Shown piece by piece: positions 24,766 through 34,566 of a DNA stretch of 64,000 nucleotides. The position numbers and the translations under genes are program-made. Source of the DNA: an uncultured Psychrosphaera sp. (GTDB lineage: Bacteria; Pseudomonadota; Gammaproteobacteria; Enterobacterales; Alteromonadaceae); the NCBI RefSeq assembly GCF_947500655.1, contig NZ_CANMSK010000001.1, positions 372,001-436,000 of the forward strand, written 5' to 3'. Every line of letters begins with the position of its first letter. Within the stretch, counting starts at the first letter, position 1. The notes under the pieces were generated by a model. The model saw only the letters and a list, made by a program, of their open reading frames with translations. It searched no databases and was not told where the DNA came from.

Positions 24766-24790
24766 AAGCCTTTACTAACGTAAAGGCTTT
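24766..24790 (-). terminator. terminator of TonB-dependent receptor gene
   Basis: Perfect arms AAAGCCTTTA and TAAAGGCTTT, followed on the minus strand by a long T-run. It lies 15 bp after the receptor stop. Confidence 0.85.
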
Positions 24791-24805
24791 ATTAGTTACA
24801 CTAGT

Positions 24806-27754
24806 TTAGAAATTATAACGTAAGTTAGCAAATGCTCTACGACCAACAAAGTCAGATTGAGAAATAAGCGCTGAGTTACCTAAATCAAAACCGCTTGAAG
24901 AAATTCTCGCTGGTTCTTTATCCATAACATTGGCAATACCAAATATTAAGTCTAATTTATCAATAGAGAATCCTGCTGATACTGAATGATAAACAGTATC
25001 AGGAATTTCATCAATAAATGTAACAGTTTCATCATTTACAGTCGTTGTATTTGTTTCACTAAAATAGTACTCATAGTCATTGGTAGCTGAGTAATATGTC
25101 GTTGTCCAAGTTACATTGAAATCGTCGTTACTATAAGAGAAACGAGCAACGCCATTGTGTTCTGGATTACCATTTTCACCGATTAAGTTATTGTATTCTG
25201 AATCTTCAAACAATTGAGATACACGTTTGATTTGTTTTGTGTGCTCTAAAGAGAAGCGAAGTTCACCAAATTCAAACTCATCTTGGTAAGTAAATTGATA
25301 GTCAATACCTTCAGCTACTTGATTAGCAATATTTACATAACCACCATTAACTTGATCGATACCAAAGTCATATGCATCTGACCCGTCTCTACGTGTAAAT
25401 AAATTACAAAGAGGTTCATTAGCAAAATCAGTAGAGCTGTAACAACGACCTACTATGTCTGATCCACCTAAGCTAGAGATTTCGTCTTCAATTTCAAATT
25501 TATACCAATCTACTGAAAACGCAAATGTTTGCTCAGGGCTTGTCCATACAATACCAGTACCTTGTGCAGTTGAAGTTTCAGCACTTAATCGACCAGCACC
25601 ACCACTTGTTACTAATAATGCTGAACTTCCTGGATTCTCATAATCTGTTGGAATACCATCAGCAGCACAGTTAGAGTAAACTGTTTCAGTTATGTTACCT
25701 GAATCAAACTCTGTTTGATAATCAACACAAGGGTCAATTGCGAACTGACTACCGAAACTAGTTTGTTCTGCCAAATATAGTTCAAATAAAGCAGGTGAAC
25801 GGAATGATGTACCTTGGCTAGCACGAATGTTTAGACCATCGATAATTTTCCAGTTAAGACCTAACTTGTATGTAGTATCACTACCAAAAGTATCAACATC
25901 TGTAAAACGTGCTGACGCAGTTACATCTAGTTTTTCAACAAGGAATAAGTCTTCTATAACTGGAACCAAAAATTCAGCATAAACAGCTTTAGTTAGCTGA
26001 TCACCTTCAGTAATACCTGAGCTTGATAAGCCCCAAGAGTTACCATTAAGTGTATGTTCTCCTGGAGTATCTTTAATTTCATCTTTTTGTATTTGGAAAC
26101 CAATTGCAACACCAACTTCACCAGCAGGCAATTCGAAAAGATCACCACTAACATAACCTTCTATAGTTTGCTGTCTATAAGTAGTGGTGCCTTTATCTGA
26201 ACCAAATAAGAAATCATTTTGTTCAGCAGTTCTATTACCATATAAAAACTCAGGATCTGTCCATGGGATATCTACACACGTTTTACCACTAAACTCAGTT
26301 ACTTCGCCATTACATGTTGTGCCATAATAAGCGTTTACCTGAGCCATATACATAGAGTCATAGAAAATTATTTCTTGATCGTATGAAGCATCATTATAAC
26401 TATGCTGGTAAGATACATCCCAAGTCCAAAAACCTATGTCACCTGTAGCGCCTATTACGCCACGAGTATAATTAACTTCAATTTCAGAATCAAAGTGATC
26501 TGTTAAAGCTACTGGGAAAATCGCAGCGTCAGAATCACTATCAAACCCTTCATAAGAACTTGCTGGTAAAGCACCAACTTCAGCAGTCCAGAATTGACGG
26601 TAATCATAGGTTTCTGTAACACGTTGACTGTGCATGAATTCACCGTATAACATGATGTCATCAGTAATATTATAATCACCAGTAAGGTAAAGTGATGCTG
26701 TAGTTGTCTCAGGTATTAACGTCTGTTTTGCTAAATATGGATGTTGTAGATCCCACCAACCTTCACTCGCATAATCATCAGCATAAGATACCGGGTACCA
26801 ACCTTCTGGTGTTGTTAAAGCAATATCTTTATCATTAATGCTTTCATAGCCATTCGCTGCAAAGAAACCATCATAATCATAGGCGGCTTGTAAGCTACCA
26901 CCTAATGCAGTGCTTGGTTCACCATATAACCAAAGACCATAACCTGTTTCACTACAATGAGCTTCGCCAGTACGAGGATCAATAGGGTCGTTACGAGTAC
27001 CATCTTCTTTAAACTGAAGTCTTTCTGTACAATCTAAGTAATCTCTGTCGCCACGTTGTAACATAGATTTATTATTGTAATCAGCTGTTACACGGAATGA
27101 ACCTTTATCAAATTGTTCACCATAAGAGATATTGATACGTTTTTCTTCACCGCCGGATTCAAAAGGTTGGCTAATATCAACAGTGACACTTTTGCTATCA
27201 CCTTTTTTAGTAATAATGTTAATTACACCAGCTACAGCATCTGAACCATAAAGTGCTGATGCACCATCTTTTAATATTTCAACACGCTCTACCGCTGATA
27301 AAGGGATACTGTTTAAGTCAAATGCAGATACTGCACCTCTAGTCCCAGCAGGACCGGCACGTCGACCGTTTAAAAGGATTAACGTTCTTTGAGCCCCTAA
27401 ACCACGAAGAGATACAGATTCTGTACCAGTACCACCGTCAGTTACGAAACCAACAGTTAAGGCCGCTGTTAACTGGCTTGAGCCACCTGCAGCTGTACTA
27501 GTTCTTAATAATTCACCTAACGTTTTCATTCCTGATTTTTCAGCATCGGCTACTGAAATAATATCAATTGGAGTATCATTTGCGAACTCATCAGTTCTAA
27601 TACGAGAACCGATTACGGTAATGCGTTCAGCTTTAGCTGACGCTTCAGGGTCTTCATCTGCTGCAAACGCATTAGTTGCAGGCAATACTGACGCTGCCGC
27701 ACCAAATGCTATAGCTAAACGCACAGACTTAGCTAATTTGTTATTTATAAACAT
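24806..27754 (-). CDS. TonB-dependent outer-membrane receptor (large type)
   Basis: 982 residues. Signal peptide ending NAFAADEDP, a TonB-box-like region 'ERITVIGSRIRTDEFAND', a plug domain ('EKSGMKTLGELLRTSTAAGG', 'SVSLRGLGAQRTLILLNGRR', 'RVEILKDGASALYGSDAVAG', 'VINIITKKGD'), then a 22-strand barrel with many aromatic residues, ending in the outer-membrane signature '...RRAFANLRYNF' with a terminal Phe. Length and plug style match the receptors of Alteromonadales that often pair with peptidases. The substrate is likely oligopeptides given the downstream S9 peptidase, but this is inference. A good ribosome-binding site (AAGGA) precedes the ATG. Confidence 0.95.
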   Translation of the reverse strand: MFINNKLAKSVRLAIAFGAAASVLPATNAFAADEDPEASAKAERITVIGSRIRTDEFANDTPIDIISVADAEKSGMKTLGELLRTSTAAGGSSQLTAALTVGFVTDGGTGTESVSLRGLGAQRTLILLNGRRAGPAGTRGAVSAFDLNSIPLSAVERVEILKDGASALYGSDAVAGVINIITKKGDSKSVTVDISQPFESGGEEKRINISYGEQFDKGSFRVTADYNNKSMLQRGDRDYLDCTERLQFKEDGTRNDPIDPRTGEAHCSETGYGLWLYGEPSTALGGSLQAAYDYDGFFAANGYESINDKDIALTTPEGWYPVSYADDYASEGWWDLQHPYLAKQTLIPETTTASLYLTGDYNITDDIMLYGEFMHSQRVTETYDYRQFWTAEVGALPASSYEGFDSDSDAAIFPVALTDHFDSEIEVNYTRGVIGATGDIGFWTWDVSYQHSYNDASYDQEIIFYDSMYMAQVNAYYGTTCNGEVTEFSGKTCVDIPWTDPEFLYGNRTAEQNDFLFGSDKGTTTYRQQTIEGYVSGDLFELPAGEVGVAIGFQIQKDEIKDTPGEHTLNGNSWGLSSSGITEGDQLTKAVYAEFLVPVIEDLFLVEKLDVTASARFTDVDTFGSDTTYKLGLNWKIIDGLNIRASQGTSFRSPALFELYLAEQTSFGSQFAIDPCVDYQTEFDSGNITETVYSNCAADGIPTDYENPGSSALLVTSGGAGRLSAETSTAQGTGIVWTSPEQTFAFSVDWYKFEIEDEISSLGGSDIVGRCYSSTDFANEPLCNLFTRRDGSDAYDFGIDQVNGGYVNIANQVAEGIDYQFTYQDEFEFGELRFSLEHTKQIKRVSQLFEDSEYNNLIGENGNPEHNGVARFSYSNDDFNVTWTTTYYSATNDYEYYFSETNTTTVNDETVTFIDEIPDTVYHSVSAGFSIDKLDLIFGIANVMDKEPARISSSGFDLGNSALISQSDFVGRRAFANLRYNF

Positions 27755-28372
27755 GTTTTTTATCCTTGTTCCACTTGAAATATTGTTTTTAGTTATTAGA
27801 TTATTATTATTTAATAATTTTATTTATTATTATTTTAATACTGATCCGATCAGAACGGAAATCAGTTAACAGCTTGATATTAACTTCATTAAATGAGATT
27901 GGTCAACCATAAAAAGACAACAAATATTTCTTTTTTAATAAAATGTTACAAAAATATTATGTTTTTGTGTTTTTTTACTTCTATTCTTTGATTTTTATTT
28001 TATACACTAAATTAACCAACAATAAAGATGCATGTCAAAGGTGATGCTACCTTGCACATGTTTTTTTAGAATTACATACAAATACGGCGTCTTTCTTCGG
28101 TACACACAAATAATTTCAATGTACTTGATTGTTGATTATTATTAATTATTAATCTTACACTTGATTTATTTTGTCTTGTTCAAATATTCTTCATTCCATG
28201 CGATAACGCCTAGGTTCTAAATATGATGTGACTCCACAAAAGTAGACAGACATTAACTAAACTTACATCAACTAAACCATGCATTTGCTAAAAGTTAAAT
28301 TTCCTATCATCTACAAAGGCTAAAGCTTACAAACAGTACAATTCTGTTAAATTAAATCAGATAAATAAAATA
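27755..28372. other. 618-bp non-coding region
   Basis: Carries the promoter of the receptor gene on its left side. The part from ~28265 (CATTTGCTAAAAGTTAAATT) resembles the upstream region of the membrane-protein gene at 38315. I see no gene. Confidence 0.5.
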
Positions 28373-28423
28373 ATGAATAAACTCAACTTACGTCATGGGC
28401 TAGATTGGTTAAATAATCAATAG
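28373..28423 (+). pseudogene. N-terminal fragment of the 38315-type membrane protein
   Basis: An ATG opens 16 codons reading MNKLNLRHGLDWLNNQ and then a stop. This matches the first residues of the intact protein at 38315 (MKKLDFRHGLDWLLATF), and the ~100 bp before it also match the leader of that gene. Everything after the N-terminus is lost. It is a decayed duplicate. Confidence 0.7.
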
Positions 28424-28462
28424 AGTCAGAGTCTCCCCCATTGATATTGGGTAACTATTTAG

Positions 28463-29584
28463 CTACTTACTAGCGTCGAGAAACTCTGCATAAACTTCTA
28501 AATCGATTTCGTCACCAACAATAGGTATGTAGCTGTCCATGCCAAAGTCAGAACGTTTTATTTGACCAACAGCGCTAAAACCAATGGTGTATTTTCCGGT
28601 CATCCAGTTATCCGCACCGCCATGAAACATGGCTTTAAACGTTGCCGGTTTTGTAACGCCTCTGAATGTTAAATCCCCTGTAAAGTTAAAAGTAGTGTCG
28701 GATATTACGGTAACCGTGTGGCTAGTAAAAGATGCTTGTGGAAAGCGTTCACTGTCAAACCAAGTGTCGTTCTGTAAGGTTTCTGCCAACTCTGCATTGT
28801 TAATATCAACGGAAGTTATATCTACTACGGCGTTTAATGATGCATTGGCCATATTCTTGGGATCAAAGTTAAGCTGAGCATCAAATTGATTAAAACGTCC
28901 TACATACGTTGATAAGCCTAAATGTTGGATTTTAAATATTAATGCCGCATGTTGACTGTCTAACTGATATTCACCAGCTTGCAGCTCTATTAACTCAGAG
29001 TTAACACTTGGCGTTATCCAACTAACACAGCTTGAAAGTATTAGCGCAGCATAAATGGCTGTGAACATTTGTATAAATGTTCGCTTTGTATTTTTAGAAG
29101 CCCTGATCTTGGAAGCAGTGTTCTTGGAATCTATATTCTTGGAAGCTGTGCTTTTGCTGTGTATTTTTATCATTATTTTGCCTTTCGCCTTAGCGAGCTT
29201 TTTTACTAAGCGCTTCTCTACTCGCCAAGGTGGATTGAGTCTGTTTTCACCAGCCCAATATAATTTGATTTTATTACCTGATGGGTCAAGTAATACAGCT
29301 TCACGCCATAAATAACTCTCGTCTGTTGGGTCTTGTTTAAACTCTATTCCTTTAGATTTGATCAGTGTTACCCATTCATCAAGCGCTTCATGCTCAAAAT
29401 AAATAACCGCACCATTTGAATAATCAGCATCGTCTAATGAAAGTGAAAAGGTTGCATTACCTTCTGGACATTCAAAACGAGCATAATGAGGCGTATCGAC
29501 AATTTGAATAAAACCGAGCTGTATATAAAACCCCGTGGATTCGTCCATATCTTTTACTGGTAATGTGACTTGATTTAAATTCAT
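28463..29584 (-). CDS. fusion of VOC (glyoxalase-like) domain and YceI domain
   Basis: 373 residues from the ATG at 29584 (ribosome-binding site AGAGGTG). Residues ~1-115 are a vicinal-oxygen-chelate domain ('NLNQVTLPVKDMDESTGFYI', 'QLGFIQIVDTPHYARFECPE', 'EAVLLDPSGNKIKLYW'). A basic, Ser/Lys/Asn-repeat linker (~residues 130-170: SKNIDSKNTASKIRASKNTK) follows, then a hydrophobic segment ending in a lipobox-like 'AALILSSC', and then a complete YceI-like lipid-binding beta-barrel ('GEYQLDSQHAALIFKIQHLG', 'YVGRFNQFDAQLNFDP', 'DLTFRGVTKPATFKAMF', 'IGFSAVGQIKRSDFGMD'). The YceI part looks like an independent lipoprotein that has been joined to a cytosolic VOC protein. An internal ATG (MIKIHSKS) after AAGG could allow separate translation. 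Confidence 0.8.
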   Translation of the reverse strand: MNLNQVTLPVKDMDESTGFYIQLGFIQIVDTPHYARFECPEGNATFSLSLDDADYSNGAVIYFEHEALDEWVTLIKSKGIEFKQDPTDESYLWREAVLLDPSGNKIKLYWAGENRLNPPWRVEKRLVKKLAKAKGKIMIKIHSKSTASKNIDSKNTASKIRASKNTKRTFIQMFTAIYAALILSSCVSWITPSVNSELIELQAGEYQLDSQHAALIFKIQHLGLSTYVGRFNQFDAQLNFDPKNMANASLNAVVDITSVDINNAELAETLQNDTWFDSERFPQASFTSHTVTVISDTTFNFTGDLTFRGVTKPATFKAMFHGGADNWMTGKYTIGFSAVGQIKRSDFGMDSYIPIVGDEIDLEVYAEFLDASK

Positions 29585-30030
29585 TAACACCTCTTTCATT
29601 TGGCTTGGGAGTCGTTTGTACCAGCCCAATAGTCTGATATGTAATCTAGGGTAAATTAAAACATATTTAACACAAGCATATACATAGTCATAAAAGTTAA
29701 AATTTAGGATTTAACACCTAAACTATTTGATTACCCTTCACCTTGTATAAGCTTAACCTTGTATACGCTTAATAAGGTTCTCTTATTATCGCTCGACATT
29801 ATAACGTTTTCACTTCCCTCAAAAACCTTAACCCCCAATAAAAAGCATTAACTTCTTTAAAAACAATATCATTTATATCTAATTACAATGAAATGGTTAT
29901 TTTGCTCATTTCATAAATCTGAAATGTAGTTTCATTAATTTGTCATTTTAAAGACGCAAAAAATTCGTATTTCTTCATTACTATCCTTGGAGTTTTAATT
30001 AATCACTTAATCAATTAATCGGATCTAAAA
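29585..30030. other. divergent promoter region
   Basis: 446 bp between the VOC-YceI gene (minus) and a TonB-dependent receptor gene (plus). AT-rich. I see no operator that I can name. Confidence 0.4.
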
Positions 30031-32400
30031 ATGACAAGTAGTAAATTAACTTCCAACCCTCTTACTAAATTAGCCAAATTATCGTTAGCTATATTGTGTG
30101 CTACTACAGCAAACAGTTACGCAGATGAAACCAAAGAAAAAGAATTTAAAGCGTTAGAAGAAATTGTAGTTGTAGCACAAAAACGTGCACAGTCGATTCA
30201 AGATGTACCTGTGACAATCAGTGCTTATGATGGAGATTTTTTAGAAAGTATCGGTATTGGTGAGTTAGATGCGTTATCTGACATAACACCAGGATTAGTG
30301 ATACAAGAACAAAGCCCTAATAACCCAGGGTTTGTTATCCGTGGTATTACTTCAGACAGTGGTTCTTCACAGTCATCGTCTCGTGTATCTATTTATTATA
30401 ATGGTGTAGATGTATCTCGCTCTCGTGGTTCTTACTTTGAACTATTTGATATTGAAGGGATTGAAGTAGTAAAAGGCCCACAAGCTACCTTATTTGGTAC
30501 AGCTGCATCAGTAGGTGCAATCAGTGTTGCAACGCGTAAACCAGAGCAAGACTTTTCTGCTCAAATAAAAGCGTCTGTTGGTAACTTTAATGCAAATAAT
30601 GTCAGCGGTTTTGTTACCGGTGGTAACGACATGCTACAAGGCCGAGTTGCTTTTACATATCGTGCTCGTGATGGCTTTATTGAAAACATTGCAGGTGATG
30701 ATAATTCACAAAGCGCTGGCGGATTTGTACAAGAAGATATGCATGCCCTTAATCATGTTTCTTACCGTCCATCTTTACGTTTTACCCCAAACAATGACGT
30801 AACAATTGATTTGGTATACACCTACGAAAAAAATGACGACTCTGGTACGTCATTCAAAAATGGTTTATACGCACCAACAGGTGGTGATACTAGCCCTTAT
30901 AGTTTTGTTGAGTTGTCAGGTTCTCCACTTTCTGAAGAAGTATTTGGTAGAGAAGACTTAGGTGTAGATCGTACGGTTGATGACATTAACTTAACGGCTA
31001 ACTGGAACGTAAGTGACAATTTAACTATCACGTCTATTACCGCTCAACGCAGTTTTGAGTCTTTGGAAGTATTTGACGGTGACGGTACCCAAGCATGGTT
31101 CTTAGAATTTGCTGAAGAAGCGGAAGGCGACCAATTTAGCCAAGAGATTCGTGCGGTTTATACTCAAGATAAATTAACTAGTATTTTTGGTGCGAGTTAC
31201 TTTGATGAAGATGGTTTTCAAGCTGTGCCATTTAGCACAGAAGAGTCTGTCTTCTTAAATTGTTTAGGACTTCTAAATAGTGGTGTACCTTGTATAAACA
31301 GTGACGGCAGTGTGAATGTATTAACGCCAGTGTTAACTGGAGGTCTTGCAACTGTATTACCTTATTCACTTGAGTTTACTAACTTTGGTGAAAATACTGC
31401 TTACTCTGCTTTTGCTGACATAAGCTATAAAGCAACAGATGCTTTAGAATTAACCGCTGGTTTACGCTACGTGAAAGAAGAAAAACGCAGTGGTTATAAA
31501 TCAGATGCGCCAAACAGCGTATTAATTCAGGCACCTTTCTTTACTGTTAATACAGCTGGTGAAACATTTTACGCTGAAGCGGATTATGATGACTGGTTAC
31601 CACGTTTTAATGCACTATATGAAATTGATTCAGCAACAAACGTTTATGCAACCATTTCAAAAGGCAGACGTTCTGAAGTCTTAGAAGTGAGCTCCACGAG
31701 TAATACTCTAGGCGAACCTGTAATTTCAGTTACAGAAGTCCCTTCTGAAGTTATCTGGAACTATGAAACTGGTATTAAAGGTAAAGCTCTACAAAGTACA
31801 TTAGATTATTCATTGGCTGTGTTCTATCAGAACTACTCAAACTTCCAAGTTACATTGCAAGATGAAGAAGGCGTAGCTTATTCTGCCGACGCTGGCTCTG
31901 CAACTAACGTTGGTTTAGAAGCGGAAGTTAGAGCGCTACTTACTGATGAGTTTGAAGTATTTGCTAATGCAGCTTACCTTGACGCTGAAATTGATGATGA
32001 CAGCAACAATGGTGAATTAGCCGGTAATACATTTAGACTTCAACCTGAGTGGACTTTCAGTACTGGTTTATTCTATGGTACTGAATTATCAAGCTCATTA
32101 AACCTAACTAGTTCACTGATATACAGCTACCGTTCAGATGTATTCTTTGAGCCTGAAAATGCCCCTATCTCTGGTTTAGATATTAGCCAAGAAGGTTTTG
32201 GTTTAATGAGTGCGCGTTTAGGTATTGCAAGTACGTCTAATTGGTCTGTTAGCTTATACGCTAATAACTTACTTGATGAAGAGTACTTAGTCGATGCAGG
32301 TAACACAGGCGGTGGTTTTGGTAACCCTACTTTTGTCGCTGGCGCACCTCGTATGATTGGCCTTGAGTTTACAATGAACTTTGGTGGTTCTGACTACTAG
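30031..32400 (+). CDS. TonB-dependent receptor (iron/vitamin type)
   Basis: 789 residues. Signal peptide ending in NSYADE, TonB box 'ALEEIVVVAQKR', plug domain with 'QSIQDVPVTISAYDGDFLES', 'DITPGLVIQEQSPNNPGFVI', 'RGITSD' and 'IEVVKGPQATLFGTAASVGA', then the barrel 'GLRYVKEEKRSGY', ending with a C-terminal aromatic (FGGSDY). This pattern (VVVAQKR, DVPVTIS) is the iron-complex/unknown-substrate receptor type widespread in Alteromonadales and sphingomonads. It is terminated by a hairpin and has no adjacent transport genes, so the substrate cannot be inferred. Confidence 0.94.
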   Translation: MTSSKLTSNPLTKLAKLSLAILCATTANSYADETKEKEFKALEEIVVVAQKRAQSIQDVPVTISAYDGDFLESIGIGELDALSDITPGLVIQEQSPNNPGFVIRGITSDSGSSQSSSRVSIYYNGVDVSRSRGSYFELFDIEGIEVVKGPQATLFGTAASVGAISVATRKPEQDFSAQIKASVGNFNANNVSGFVTGGNDMLQGRVAFTYRARDGFIENIAGDDNSQSAGGFVQEDMHALNHVSYRPSLRFTPNNDVTIDLVYTYEKNDDSGTSFKNGLYAPTGGDTSPYSFVELSGSPLSEEVFGREDLGVDRTVDDINLTANWNVSDNLTITSITAQRSFESLEVFDGDGTQAWFLEFAEEAEGDQFSQEIRAVYTQDKLTSIFGASYFDEDGFQAVPFSTEESVFLNCLGLLNSGVPCINSDGSVNVLTPVLTGGLATVLPYSLEFTNFGENTAYSAFADISYKATDALELTAGLRYVKEEKRSGYKSDAPNSVLIQAPFFTVNTAGETFYAEADYDDWLPRFNALYEIDSATNVYATISKGRRSEVLEVSSTSNTLGEPVISVTEVPSEVIWNYETGIKGKALQSTLDYSLAVFYQNYSNFQVTLQDEEGVAYSADAGSATNVGLEAEVRALLTDEFEVFANAAYLDAEIDDDSNNGELAGNTFRLQPEWTFSTGLFYGTELSSSLNLTSSLIYSYRSDVFFEPENAPISGLDISQEGFGLMSARLGIASTSNWSVSLYANNLLDEEYLVDAGNTGGGFGNPTFVAGAPRMIGLEFTMNFGGSDY

Positions 32401-32444
32401 AGTTAACCTTAACTCAAGAGTTACAAGCAAGTAACACCTTAATT

Positions 32445-32468
32445 AAGCCACTGAAACGTGGCTTTTTT
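32445..32468 (+). terminator. terminator of TonB-dependent receptor gene
   Basis: Arms AAGCCAC and GTGGCTT around TGAAAC, followed by TTTTTATTG. Confidence 0.8.
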
Positions 32469-32571
32469 ATTGCCTGCATTTAGCTTCTATTTCTAGCCTA
32501 GAGCTGATTTCTGCTTATATTAAAGTTTAAGCTAAGCTTTATGGAATATTAATATATAAAGAACCATGCAC

Positions 32572-32601
32572 AAAAAAGCGGTTACGCATTCACGTAACCG
32601 C
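32572..32601 (-). terminator. terminator of phoD gene
   Basis: On the minus strand GCGGTTACG pairs with CGTAACCGC and is followed by TTTTTTG. It lies about 40 bp after the PhoD stop codon. Confidence 0.8.
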
Positions 32602-32639
32602 CCAGTCATTTCTTACTTATTTGATATTATTAACGCTTT

Positions 32640-34322
32640 CTAGGCTGTATACACCTTTTGATGCGGGTTAACTATGTTGTAACTTGGTGATTCAATGTTA
32701 TCAACATAACGCCATTCTGCATTTACTTGTTCGTTGGTTAATGTAAGTAACATATAACCACGTTGGGACAAGTCGCAATATTCTAAATCATTGATCAATA
32801 AAGATAAGGCACCAGCCATTTGTTCTGCTGTTTTAGAGTTAAGAGAGAAGTATTTCTCCATACCCGGCGATGTCACCCCTGGAGTTGCAAACTCAGCACC
32901 CACAGAATTCCCTTTGGCATCTTTTAACATGCCATACCAAGTGTTGTGTGTATCTCCGGCGACCACAACAAGCTTTTTATTTAGCTCTAGTACACTTTTA
33001 TACAAAACTTCTCGTTCTGCAGGATAACCATCCCAAGCATCTAAGTTGTACGGCATTAAAGTATTAACACGAGCAAGCTGCTCGGCACTTACTTTTTTAT
33101 TAGCTAATACATCTTGTTTAATTGCCGCCAATTCAGCTAATACCGATAAAGTTTTAGTTCGATCCGGTTGTGAGAACATTTCTGTTGGCATCCACATTTT
33201 GGTCATTAATACTTGTTGTCCTAATACTTGCCATTTTGCTGTGGAATTAGCCATAGCGGATGTTAACCAGCTTAATTGGGTATTACCAAGTAGTTGTCGT
33301 TTTGGACTGTTTAGATCTTTTACGAATTGGCTCACGTTCATTTTTTTAGTGGTTTTATCTCGGTAATCACTATAAGCCAATTGTTTGTCTCTGGCGATAA
33401 CACGAGTATCCAACATATGTAAACTAAGTAAATTGCCAAAGTCGAACGAACGATAAATCTGTGGGTTTTGCTCTCCCATAGGCGGACGAATTGGTAGCCA
33501 TTCATAATAGGCTTGTATTGCAGCAGCACGACGTTTGAAAAAGTCGCCCTCTCCCTCATTATGATTTTCAGCACCTTCTTTGTATGTGTCGTTCGTCACT
33601 TCATGATCATCCCAAACGGCAATAAAAGGTGCAGCAGCATGAAGTGCTTGCAGGCCTTTATCAGTACGATATTTAGCATAACGTTTACGATAATCACTTA
33701 AGGTAATAATTTCTCCGCTATTATCTGCTGCTAATTCTCGTCCAATTTTTTCTGCTTTGTCTGTGGCGTAGCCACCCATTGGATATTCATAAATATAATC
33801 GCCCAAGTGTAAAACCACATCTAGGTTGTCTTGCTTGGCAGCGTCTGAATACGCGTTAAAATATCCAGCTGGATAATTAGAACAAGACACAACCACCATT
33901 TTTATTTGGTCGACATTGCCAACAGGTAAGGTTTTAGCGCGACCTACTGGGCTAAATGAGTCTAACCCAATGAATCGATAAAAATACTCAGTGTTAGGGC
34001 TAAGATCTTGCACATCAATTTTTAATGTAAAGTCGCGACTTTTATCGGTGGTTTCAGTGCCACGTCTAATGACATTGCTGAAAGCAGCATCACTTGCAAG
34101 CTCCCACCCGACTCTAGCTCTAGGTTCTTTAGTCTGCACACGAGTCCAGATAATAAGCGCGTTAATTAACGGGTCGCCACTGGCAACCCCGTGAAGGAAT
34201 TCAACGGCGGTTAGTGACTTTTGTTGTAGCGCAGCACAGCCAGTTAAGGAAGTGGAAACAGCCAGAGCAAACGCACTTCCAGCGGATAATTTTAAAAATT
34301 CACGACGTGAGGTAATTGACAT
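32640..34322 (-). CDS. phoD: PhoD-family alkaline phosphatase/phosphodiesterase
   Basis: 560 residues with a twin-arginine signal (SRREFLKLSAGSAFALAVST) containing a possible lipobox (LTGC). It is therefore exported folded by Tat and probably lipid-anchored. PhoD landmarks in order: 'FLHGVASGDPLINALIIWTR', 'VSCSNYPAGYFNAYSDAA', 'VVLHLGDYIYEYPMGGYATD', 'AVWDDHEVTNDTYKEGAENH', 'GNTQLSWLTSAMANSTAKWQ', 'VLGQQVLMTKMWMP', 'VVVAGDTHNTWYGML'. The metal ligands (Cys of SCS, Asp of GDY, Asp/His of DDHE, Asp/His of GDTH) are all present. It hydrolyses phosphomono- and diesters in the periplasm using Ca/Fe. No Pho-box was identified upstream by eye. Confidence 0.94.
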   Translation of the reverse strand: MSITSRREFLKLSAGSAFALAVSTSLTGCAALQQKSLTAVEFLHGVASGDPLINALIIWTRVQTKEPRARVGWELASDAAFSNVIRRGTETTDKSRDFTLKIDVQDLSPNTEYFYRFIGLDSFSPVGRAKTLPVGNVDQIKMVVVSCSNYPAGYFNAYSDAAKQDNLDVVLHLGDYIYEYPMGGYATDKAEKIGRELAADNSGEIITLSDYRKRYAKYRTDKGLQALHAAAPFIAVWDDHEVTNDTYKEGAENHNEGEGDFFKRRAAAIQAYYEWLPIRPPMGEQNPQIYRSFDFGNLLSLHMLDTRVIARDKQLAYSDYRDKTTKKMNVSQFVKDLNSPKRQLLGNTQLSWLTSAMANSTAKWQVLGQQVLMTKMWMPTEMFSQPDRTKTLSVLAELAAIKQDVLANKKVSAEQLARVNTLMPYNLDAWDGYPAEREVLYKSVLELNKKLVVVAGDTHNTWYGMLKDAKGNSVGAEFATPGVTSPGMEKYFSLNSKTAEQMAGALSLLINDLEYCDLSQRGYMLLTLTNEQVNAEWRYVDNIESPSYNIVNPHQKVYTA

Positions 34323-34467
34323 TTTTTACTTATATAACAAGTTTAAACAGTAACATCACCTTACTTTTTTAATATTTCATTTTTATAAATAGAAAAAGAA
34401 ACTCTTATGACAATGACAAATATGTACAGGTTTTCAGTAACTTAAACCGTTATTTAGTCAAAGGCAC

Positions 34468-34505
34468 AAAAAAGCCGATTAACATCAAAACATTAATCGG
34501 CTTTT
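34468..34505. terminator. bidirectional terminator
   Basis: Arms AAAAAGCCGATTAA and TTAATCGGCTTTT around a ~10-nt loop. On the minus strand it follows the outer-membrane barrel gene (stop at 34567). Confidence 0.8.
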
Positions 34506-34566
34506 ATATAAATTGATTCTTTTAGGCGTTAACTCAGATAGAGCCATGCCCTTGCTGTTGTTATAA

